A DNA stretch of 15,418 nt from Chalciporus piperatus (taxonomy: Eukaryota; Basidiomycota; Agaricomycetes; Boletales; Boletaceae), in the NCBI GenBank assembly GCA_038093975.1, contig JBBPTG010000410.1:1-15418 (forward strand), given 5' to 3'. The position numbers and the translations under genes were made by a program. This document shows positions 8,668 through 15,418 of the stretch, one piece after another. Numbering within the stretch: the first letter of the stretch is position 1; every line of letters starts with the position of its first letter. The notes under the pieces are model-generated. The model saw nothing but the letters and a program-made list of their open reading frames with translations. It ran no database searches and was not told the DNA's origin.

Positions 8668-8880
8668 GGGCGAGTTTTTTGGTTTTTTTCTCTACCACCG
8701 CCCGTCACGTGATTTTCTCGTTACCCTCAAATCACTGTTTGCCTGACCTCAGCTTGACCTCAGGCGGCAAGGGTCCAGTATGCCATTCTCGGAATTTCTT
8801 TATGTAACCTCAGTTGTACCCTTATTGTACCTTCTCCGAATTTTACCTCAGCTTGACCCTTGAGAAAATTACCCGTGTAC

Positions 8881-9606
8881 ACTTTTATGTACACTTTAGC
8901 TACACTCTATCACAATACACTTTCCCACACTTGTAACTACACTTTCACTACGCTTTTTTGTACACTTTAGCTACACTCAATCAAATACACTTTCCCACAC
9001 TTGTAACAACACTTTCACTACGCTTTTTTGTACCCTCTAGCTACACTCAATCTAGGTACACTTTCCCACACTTGTAACTACACTTTCACTACGCTTTTTT
9101 GTACACTTTAGTACACTCAATCTAGTTACACTTTCCCACACTTGTAACTACACTTTCACTACGCTTTTTTGTACACTCTAGCTACACTCAATCAAATACA
9201 CTTTCCCACACTTGTAACTACACTTTCACTACGCTTTTTTGTACACTTTAGTACACTCAATCTAGTTACACTTTCCCACACTTGTAACTACACTTTCACT
9301 ACGCTTTTTTGTACACTCTAGCTACACTCAATCAAATACACTTTCCCACACTTGTAACTACACTTTCACTACGCTTTTTTGTACACTTTAGTACACTCAA
9401 TCTAGTTACACTTTCCCACACTCTTGCCTACACTTTCACTACGCTTTTTTGTACACTTTAGCTACACTCAATCACAGTACACTTTCCCACACTTTTAACT
9501 ACACTTTCACTCCACTCTTTTATACACTTGAGCTACACTCAATCCTAATACAATCTTGACTACACTTAGTACACTTTTCTGTACACTTTCTGTACACTCT
9601 ACTACA
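8881..9606 (-). repeat. 70-bp tandem array, right arm, homogenised block with 140-bp higher-order unit
   Basis: The landmark CGCTTTTTTGTA occurs at 8951, 9021, 9092, 9162, 9232, 9302, 9372 and 9442, a period of 70 bp (once 71). From 9092 two monomer types alternate. Type A has TTTAGTACACTCAATCTAGTT and type B has TCTAGCTACACTCAATCAAAT at the same place, giving a 140-bp higher-order repeat over about 2.5 copies with almost no differences. This shows recent local amplification. The last units after 9442 decay into CT-rich sequence. Confidence 0.92.
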
Positions 9607-9783
9607 AGAGTAAAATTATCTATATAATCATCATGAATTATCATAAAATATCAACTAATACATAGTCAGGGGTGGTCAAATTCCAGATAATTCATGAAAT
9701 TTCAAGTTTTTTCGAAAATTTCAAGTATTAGCTGAGATTATCTACAATTCTATGCAATTATCCAGGGGAGGTTTTCCCTGATG
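9607..9783 (+). repeat. AT-rich segment ending in an inverted copy of the LINE 5' region
   Basis: Positions 9752-9783 match 6418-6449 exactly over 32 bp in opposite orientation. The AT-rich sequence before it (with ATTCATGAAATTTC and AGGGGTGGT) resembles the flank at 6460-6620. LINE ORF1 sequence does not continue beyond the match. No gene is seen. Confidence 0.75.
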
Positions 9784-10870
9784 AAGATAGCTTCACGATC
9801 TGTTGAACCTCACTTGGTCTTCTATACCGGTTTGGACAATCAACACGCAGTACTCTAGCAGTACTTAGAAGATCAATACCCTGAGTTATCGCAACTCACG
9901 TGCAAGAGCCGCCGCCGCTCGACTTCGTCTCCATCGACATCTACAAGCTTGAAAGATAGCTTTACGACTTTATCGTTATCGTCTAGTCGTCTCGTCACCA
10001 GTACACCACTCAACTGTCGATCGCAAGTGGGTACCTGCGCTGTCTTCGCGCCTTGTCATCGCTGACAGTAGGTATCTACTTGTCGAGCAATCCCGCCGCC
10101 TATGAGCGTGCCGCGTTCTTTGTCCTTCCATCGAGTGGAACTGGATACTTGATTTTCTGTTTACCGCGTTCACGACACTTCAACTGCTTTCGTTGAGTTA
10201 ACAACTGTCGAACATGATGTCGAACATCATCGTACTCCGCGTCGCGTTTTTACCCCTTTCCATCGAGTGGAACGGAACACTGTGTTTACCAGTCGAGACA
10301 TAGTCCCTCACGGACATCACTGAAAGCTTGAAACTCGCTTGTATGCTGTCACCGCATATTCCCTTGTCCCTATCGTCGTCAGCAAGCTTGAAAGACAGCT
10401 TTACGACTTTATCATCGTTGTCACCGACACATCGCGTCAAGAACGCTGTCACTAGTATCTATTCTACTAGGGTGTTATCCCTGAACGTGTCTGGAATCCA
10501 AAACTCTTGCCGCCCGCTGTCTGGAATCCAAATTCGTCGAGCTGTTTTCGCTCGTTCAGTTACTCTTGCGCACACCGCTGCCACGTGCATGAAATCCGAG
10601 TAGTCTGGAATCCAAATCGACAGAGCTGTTTCTGCTCATTGCTACTTGAATAGCATTGTCTAGGATCCAAATCTATTGAGCTGCTTTCGCTCATCACTAT
10701 CAATCCTCACTGCTGTCTCAAGCACTCGAAGTATGGAATCGAATTCCATTGAGCTGTTGTCGCTCATCGCTCGAACAATCCCAAACCACTCGTCGTTTCG
10801 GTTATCTGTGAAGAAACCTACAGAAACCGTGAAATTTTTTTTTACTGGGGGGATTGTCAAGATCACATGA
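9781..10870 (+). repeat. Noncoding array of short hairpin modules
   Basis: No supported gene lies here. Six short hairpins share a seven-base loop close to TGYTTTC, while the stem differs: GCGC/GCGC at 10037-10051, TCAAC/GTTGA at 10180-10196, CGAGC/GCTCG at 10538-10554, GAGC/GCTC at 10623-10637, and TGAGC/GCTCA at 10677-10693 and 10750-10766. A second family has the loop ATAG or ACAG: TGAAG/CTTCA near 9782, then AAAG/CTTT near 9952 and 10391. The latter two sit in a 30-bp direct repeat (9945-9974 and 10384-10413, one mismatch). A third hairpin, TTCCA-TCGAG-TGGAA, occurs twice at 10126-10140 and 10258-10272. Pieces of GTCTGGAATCCAAA recur near 10490, 10520, 10603, 10660 and 10971. The region may be the 3' noncoding part of a retroelement; its role is unknown. 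Confidence 0.65.
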
Positions 10871-12121
10871 AACTCCTACTTCCATCGAGTATCGAGAAGG
10901 CCGACCGGGCCAAAGAACCATAGAGTTCCTCTGTGGGTTCACCGTAGGGTTTGGTTCTCCGTAGGGTTTGTCTGGAATCCAAACCAAAGAGAGGAGGTAG
11001 TGGAATGGTAGTGACACGATGAAGTGTTGCGGGAATGCACACGAAGATGTGTTACCAATGAACACCAATGGAACGTGAAGTGACACAAGGAACACAAAGT
11101 GTTATGGCAATGACACAAGTGTTACGACAAGTGTTACGACAAGTGACACACTATGAACACGCTAGTGTGAAGAGTACAAGAGAGTACCAAGGGTACGAAC
11201 AATAATGGTGTTAACCATAATCATTTTCTTCGCTCAAAATCTCTTTCTCTCGCCCAAATTCCAAGCTGCAGTCGCTTGAAGAACCCAAATCTCTACCGAG
11301 AACGCGCATTTCTGAGGATTTCACAATCTTCATGCTCATCACCACTCGCTTTAGCACTCGCTGCTGCAATTCTCATTGACACACTCGAGAAACGTGTTAA
11401 TACAATCCAAGGAAACCTTTCTCACAAGGTTAGAACCTTACGCAATCGCAAATCTGATTGGTCGGAACGCTATACGCTTGAAGCTTCCATATCCCATGAC
11501 GAACACAAGGTGAATTACATCGTTGATTCATGCTTACAAGGTCAAAACCTGAAATGCCTTGCGCATTGAAAGCTATGCAAAATCTACTCGCACGTGAAAA
11601 CCAAGGTCTATTCTTGACATTGCACTGGATGCAATTAGAATTTCCCACGCTACACATCCGTTCACCCTGCGCTTACACAGCATGACTCAGAATTCTATTT
11701 GAGTCACAATTACAACTGCATGACAGTCGAACGAGTCAGACTGACGATGAAAATATCAATTGATTGGAAACCGTGCCGAGAACCGAAAAGGTATAAAGAG
11801 TGATGTTTTACGCTCTTGCTCTCAATTCACATCCATCGTTGAAACAATCATCACAATGAACTCACATGCCTTCGCTGCTGTCGTTCGCAATGTCGTTGCT
11901 CGCAAACTATCGCAATGCTCGCACTCGCAGATACGTTGTCATCATCACATGCTGTTTTGCATTTCAACTATTTCAATTCCGGATTCTGAGAATCCTACCA
12001 CCCATCCCCATCATCATGATTCTCGATATCATCATCATCATCACTGTTCATTGCACAATGTTCGTGCTGCTTCACAGGTTGATATCTTTGCAAGGTCTTG
12101 ATCGTCTGGAATACGATCCAT
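10871..12121. other. Unrecognised region with short direct repeats
   Basis: No gene can be supported. Short direct repeats such as GTGTTACGACAA (about 11119-11145) and GTGACAC-type words are present. GTCTGGAAT followed by the 13-bp purine tract AGAGAGGAGGTAG appears at 10971-10999 and again at 12106-12134, about 1135 bp apart. Open frames at 11276-11569 and 11760-12123 have no recognised domain. The region could be decayed retroelement internal sequence upstream of the possible LTR. Confidence 0.4.
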
Positions 12122-12134
12122 AGAGAGGAGGTAG
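12122..12134 (+). other. Polypurine tract candidate before a possible LTR
   Basis: AGAGAGGAGGTAG is followed directly by TGTTACGAAC, the layout expected for the plus-strand primer of an LTR retrotransposon next to its 3' LTR. The same 13 bases occur at 10987-10999 followed by TGGAATGG. Confidence 0.4.
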
Positions 12135-12348
12135 TGTTACGAACGCTCAGTTCCTTATCCTAGTCTTTCCTACACTTCACTACGCTTACTACGTTTCTCT
12201 TTCACTTTTGGACTTAGTCGCTTTCTCTCCCTTTTCTGTTATCTTATCTTATCAAGATCACATCACGTGACCTGCTGACATCAGCTAGGTCTAGCCTTTC
12301 GCTTACGTAACGTGGCTGTGCGTGGCTGTGCATCTTCCCCACTGTCCA

Positions 12349-12480
12349 TGACTCATACTGACTCACCATGACTCAGACTCTTATTGACTCATTATGACTC
12401 ACCGTGACTCATACTGACTCACGCTGACTCATCTCGCTTACTAGTCATATACGCTATTGGCTGTTACTCGCCATGACTCA
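12349..12480. promoter_or_regulatory. Array of nine TGACTCA (Gcn4/AP-1 type) sites
   Basis: Perfect TGACTCA heptamers start at 12349, 12359, 12369, 12385, 12395, 12405, 12415, 12425 and 12474. Seven of the eight gaps are 10 or 16 bp, six of them exactly 10 bp, close to one DNA turn. In fungi TGASTCA is the binding site of Gcn4/Cpc1-type bZIP activators of amino-acid starvation responses. The sites lie 90-220 bp upstream of a TATA box. Confidence 0.75.
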
Positions 12481-12566
12481 TATCTAGTCATACCTAGTTA
12501 TATAGTTAAGGTTTACTAGTCATATAGTTAAGGTTTAGCCACAACATGTACAAACACTGTCAATAG

Positions 12567-12574
12567 TATATAAA
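12567..12574 (+). promoter_or_regulatory. TATA box
   Basis: TATATAAA is followed after about 25 bp by a pyrimidine-rich CTCTCCAGTCTTG stretch suited to transcription start. It would drive transcription toward the DUF6532-like reading frame, either as the LTR promoter or as a host promoter. Confidence 0.55.
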
Positions 12575-12737
12575 CCCGGGTTGACAAGCACTGGCTCTCC
12601 AGTCTTGTTCTCCTGGAGTTTCCTCTTCTTGAACTTCATGGGCCAAGCGCTCCTGCTTGCCTAGTCTGATCCTCAGCTCTAGTCACTGAGTTGATGTGGT
12701 TCCACTAGGGCATGTTGTCTGATGATAGCGCTAGCTC

Positions 12738-13445
12738 TTGATTGAGTTGAGTCGTTTCACAATTCAACAAGTCATCAACGAAGTTTTATTCAAGAATGCT
12801 CGTGATGACGGCCTTCGTTGGGCCAAGTATTACTCCCCATTTCCCCGTGTCGGCTTCGCTCTCACACTTACAGCAGTAAGTTCTTTCATTGTTAGTTCAA
12901 TCAGACTAATCATTTGCCCACAGATCGAGTGCGCAATCGACGAATGGACTTCCGGTAAACGCAAAGGGATCGCGTTCAAGGAGGAAGACTACGCCGACGT
13001 GTTTCTAAGCCATGACCAGTCTCTATTTGATTTTGGGAAATCAACATCAAAGTACAAACTCCTCCCTACTCTAATGAAGCAAGTGTTCATGAATGGACGG
13101 TATGTATTTATGAAGTGTCCGGCAAGTGTACTGATTCGTCAATGACAGTGTTAATGCCGGAGTCGAGACAGTGACAGCGAGCGAGGAAAAGAAGGCCGTC
13201 CCGAACCGTGCATTCGCGAATATCGGCAGTTGAATGGCATGGCGGAAACTGCTGATGACGAAGATGAGCAGGAGCCTGAGGATCGTGAAGATGACTCGGA
13301 GGAGGAGGATCAGGCCACTGTCGAGGATGATGATCAGGAACAGGTCGAGTACTATATGGAGGATGGCGAGGGTGGGGGCATGGAGGATGATCAGGGAGAG
13401 TATCAGGCTGAGTATGTGGAAGATGCAGAGGATGCAGAGGATTAG
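12738..13445 (+). CDS. DUF6532-like protein, 3' part with acidic tail (probably 5'-truncated)
   Basis: The frame from 12738 encodes IQQVINEVLFKN, then an intron at 12876-12923 (GTAAGT to CAG, 48 bp, phase 0), then IECAIDEWTSGKRKG, DYADVFLSHDQSL and KYKLLPTLMKQVFMNG. This order fits my recollection of the C-terminal half of DUF6532, a basidiomycete family of unknown function usually several hundred residues long. A second intron from 13100 (GTATGT) is likely. Acceptors at 13162 or 13177 join in frame to an acidic Glu/Asp-rich C-terminus ending at TAG 13443-13445. The acceptor at 13148 would instead stop at 13231. The N-terminal half is missing, and the possible LTR sits exactly where it should be. 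The Met at 12738 may be fortuitous, as homology starts near 12762. Probably a truncated gene, perhaps transcribed from the upstream TATA box. Confidence 0.6.
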
Positions 13446-14182
13446 CCTGACGAAAATACTGATATGTAGATCTTTATTGCGATGTCAGGGTTATTGTCTA
13501 TAAAGTCAATGTCGTGCTATAAAGTCAATGTCTAAGTCATGCTATAAAGTCAATGTCGTGCTATTTTCTGCATTGGTTCCCTAACATGTGCTATATTGTA
13601 TATGTTGGCATTAGCAGCTACTATATTGCTCGACAGAGCAAACAGATCCCCAAGCTATGTAGCTATCTGTAGACATTGGGGCTGTTATGTAGATCATGTA
13701 GTTGGGGGAAGCCGACAGTTGCTACCAGACTATATTGTCCTATAGTGGAGATTCTTTTTTCTGATGTGAGAATAGAAGCGAGATAAGGAGGCTGTGAAGT
13801 ATAGCCGAGATAGCGGAGATGAAGTACATGAGGTGAAAGGCTGTGGCATAGCCATGCGCAGCACGGAGATTAACTGTCAAGGTAAAGCAGTGCATGAGAA
13901 TGAATATAACCATAAGGGGCGACTGTGCAAAGAGTGAAAGTGAATGAGCACGTGTCTGAAAGATAAGATGAGAGAGTTTAGATAAGATCGAATGGAACGA
14001 ATCGTTGAAGTCCGAAAAGTGTCTGTGAAGGTGAGATAACCGTAATGAACTGTAACACAGTCATTGTCACTCACTGTGTATGACTGGTGTGTGCACAGGC
14101 ATCCCAGAAGCCCCTTCTCCATGCTACATACTAAATATAGCTACCAATTGACTATATGGTGACAGGGGATTGCCTTTTATGG
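13446..14182. other. Intergenic region with a short tandem repeat
   Basis: CTATAAAGTCAATGTC occurs three times, at 13498-13513, 13517-13532 and 13542-13557, followed by scattered CTATATTG words. A CCCCAA/TTGGGG inverted pair lies near 13649-13681. The rest to 14182 is AG-rich without supported genes; the minus-strand frame at 13877-14122 has no recognisable features. Confidence 0.5.
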
Positions 14183-14228
14183 AACCCTAATGTCCTAATC
14201 GGGACATTCTAGGGTTAGGTTTAGGGTT
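14183..14228. repeat. Telomere-like patch within an imperfect palindrome
   Basis: AACCCTAATGTCC (14183-14195) faces GGACATT, CT, AGGGTT (14202-14216), giving an inverted repeat with a six-base centre. It runs on as TTAGGTTTAGGGTT to 14228. CCCTAA on one side and TTAGGG on the other resembles head-to-head telomeric repeats, here only two or three units long. It could be an interstitial telomere scar at a rearrangement or repair site. Confidence 0.6.
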
Positions 14229-14255
14229 ACAATTCACCCTAGAGATGGTCAAAAG

Positions 14256-15023
14256 CTACTCATAACCCTTTGCTCGAGATCGACGTCCATCCATCACGTT
14301 GGACCGTCGTTTCAGCCCGAACAGGAGGTTTTCCGGGATGGCCATCCCGGGCCGGGGTAGATTATTAGGATCTGATTTGGGGTGCGAGGCAGAGAAGACA
14401 CCGGTGAGTTCAGGATGGAGGACCGTCTGTGAGACAAGACCCATGGGCTCGAGTGTGTCAGGGTCAATTTCGCGGAGCTGCGAAGCATCTGTCTTGAACC
14501 AGAGAGACTGGATACCAGACGCGTGGCCGCCCTTCTTCCCTTCGCTCGTATCCACATCCCTGAGACCCGGCGGATTCACAGAGATCGTGACCCTGATGTT
14601 GCTCTCTGGTGGCGGCCCTTGCTCTGGGACGAACATAACCATGACCTTCTTGAAGAAGCTGACACACTCGATTATCGGATCAACGCTGAGACGAGAATTG
14701 TAGATAACTCGCGTGGATGAGCCGGATTGGATGATCTGGAAACGATGATTCTGCGAGAAACCATCGAACCAGTGACGAATAGAAAATGTAGTGCCTTGGT
14801 CGGTTTTCACTTGGTGTCCCCCAGGACCTGTTCGGTACAGAGTACCTGAGACATAAGGTGGAATGGTTCCGGAGACCTCGAGCTCTACGGGCTCTTTCTC
14901 CTCGTGAATGACGTCAAACTGCAACATACGGCCACTGAGCGCGTCGTACGTGATAGAAGATGGCCAACTCACCCCAGCGTCGTTTGGCCAGTTGTTGAAC
15001 GGCTTGAGAGGCGGGTTTGTCAT
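14256..15023 (-). pseudogene. Carotenoid oxygenase (RPE65/CCD family), C-terminally truncated
   Basis: Members of this family cleave carotenoids or related alkenes with an Fe(II) centre held by four histidines, within a seven-bladed propeller. The 255-residue frame shows the N-terminal family features IPPYVSGTLYRTGPG (54-68) and HWFDGFSQNHRF (84-95), then WFKTDASQLREIDPDTLEPMG (first 20 at 175-194), and SASHPKSDP (211-219), whose His214 matches the first iron ligand. Homology ends there and about 36 unrelated residues lead to a stop at 14256. Fungal members are usually some 550-650 residues, so three iron ligands and most blades are missing and the product should be inactive. The start at 15023 has A at -3 and a TATA box upstream. 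An intron restoring the gene further downstream is not visible, as the telomere-like patch follows within 30 bp. Confidence 0.8.
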
Positions 15024-15088
15024 TTTTCAGGTGAGAGATATGAACGTCTCGTTGATGGGAACAATCCGTGATTGCGGCGACGTGAAGC

Positions 15089-15094
15089 TTTATA
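15089..15094 (-). promoter_or_regulatory. TATA box of the carotenoid oxygenase fragment
   Basis: On the minus strand TATAAA lies about 66 bp upstream of the start codon at 15023, a normal distance for a fungal core promoter. It suggests the 5' end of the gene is still intact. Confidence 0.45.
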
Positions 15095-15418
15095 GCCGCG
15101 TCAAAATAACATTGGCTTTAATATCTCGGCCTGGAGGTAGGCAAACGAAACTCGAACCTACTTAACTAGACTTAGCTCCTCGATCGTTTCGCCATTTTGT
15201 TAAGTTCTGCCATCAGGCTGTAGAGTTCCGAAGATCATAGTTGTTTATCAATAGTTTATTGATGCATGTCAAGCCTAGTCTTGAGTCTTACAATTGCCGA
15301 GTCGCTCTGTCCCCAGAATTAAACGTGTCAGAACAGAATGAACGCGGCCAAATCTCCCCAAACCAGGAGCAGAATACTATATTCGCGGAAGGAAAGGAGA
15401 GTCCGTCAAGAGGACGAG
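15095..15418. other. Upstream region without recognised features
   Basis: Mixed-composition sequence upstream of the carotenoid oxygenase fragment. It presumably holds the rest of that promoter. No gene, RNA or repeat was recognised up to the window end. Confidence 0.4.

Larger units (their letters stand above)
8151..8880. mobile_element. Insert of about 730 bp splitting the right array (SINE/MITE-like)
   Basis: The 70-bp array stops near 8150 and resumes near 8880. The sequence between is unrelated and has no supported coding region. It contains a perfect hairpin (8187-8220), the word CTCGGAATTTC twice (near 8183 and 8788), imperfect inverted GACCTCA-rich segments (about 8305-8335 and 8742-8770), and a tRNA-like Pol III unit near 8579-8667. 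The outer edges show a weak inverted match starting ACACG. This suggests a non-autonomous transposable element inserted in the array, but no clean target-site duplication was found and the boundaries are approximate. Confidence 0.5.
12135..12761 (+). mobile_element. Possible 3' or solo LTR of a retrotransposon
   Basis: The segment begins TGTTACGAAC after a purine tract. It contains a cluster of TGACTCA sites and a TATA box about 430 bp in, and may end at the CA of GTCGTTTCACA just before the DUF6532-like coding homology. No second LTR copy lies in the window and no target-site duplication can be shown, so the 3' boundary is a guess. The alternative is an ordinary promoter region of the DUF6532-like gene. 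Confidence 0.4.

Noticed and set aside
1..9606. CRISPR-like array because of regular repeats
   Set aside because: Repeats are contiguous 70-bp monomers without unique spacers, and the gene content is eukaryotic.
10856..10900. G-rich tract followed by TGTCAAGATCACATGA, which could be a second purine tract plus LTR start
   Set aside because: Only the first bases look LTR-like; no matching end, second copy or target duplication was found.
11276..11569. 97-codon plus-strand ORF
   Set aside because: No recognisable domain, weak start context and a surrounding of repeats; probably chance.
11866..12123. Hydrophobic 85-codon ORF resembling membrane segments
   Set aside because: The hydrophobicity comes from an ATC-rich microsatellite-like stretch; there is no family match.
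15125..15165. GGTTCGAG on the minus strand as a possible tRNA B box
   Set aside because: The flanking bases do not form a T stem and no A box is found at the right distance.

Overview
The window looks like a repeat-rich, possibly subtelomeric block of a filamentous basidiomycete genome (probably Agaricomycetes; the species cannot be fixed from sequence alone). The clues are 47-52 bp GT-AG introns, a two-ORF LINE retrotransposon, a protein fragment resembling the basidiomycete DUF6532 family, a fungal-type carotenoid oxygenase fragment, and a short telomere-like (TTAGGG-type) patch beside that fragment.

Layout. Positions 1-9606 form a large, imperfect inverted arrangement. The left arm reads outward to inward: a 70-bp tandem array (1-700), a conserved hinge/promoter with a GTCACGTGAC palindrome (699-795), and a six-exon gene built from tandem exon-plus-intron units (860-1557). 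The right arm has the same parts in mirror order: a decayed relative of the gene on the minus strand (6907-7555), the hinge again (7632-7727), and the 70-bp array in reverse complement (7728-8150 and 8881-9606). A roughly 730-bp insert with a tRNA-like Pol III unit splits that right array. Between the arms lie an ACTGGA minisatellite (1641-2077) and a minus-strand LINE (about 2078-6459) with two ORFs, several frameshifts and no RNase H domain.

From 9607 the sequence changes character. An AT-rich segment ends in a 32-bp exact inverted copy of the sequence at the LINE 5' end. It is followed by a noncoding stretch (9781-10870) containing short hairpins whose loops are conserved while their stems change in a compensated way. 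A possible LTR (12135 to about 12761) carries nine TGACTCA sites, most of them at 10-bp spacing, and a TATA box. It abuts the 3' part of a DUF6532-like gene with an acidic tail (to 13445). The window ends with a 3'-truncated carotenoid oxygenase gene on the minus strand (15023-14256), which runs into the telomere-like palindrome at 14183-14228.

How the parts relate. The cassette of array, hinge and tandem-exon gene, present twice in inverted order, is the most unusual item and I recognise no named element in it. The left gene keeps one reading frame across five predicted introns. The LINE, LTR and Pol III unit look like separate insertions that have loaded or broken this locus. The host genes on the right appear truncated.
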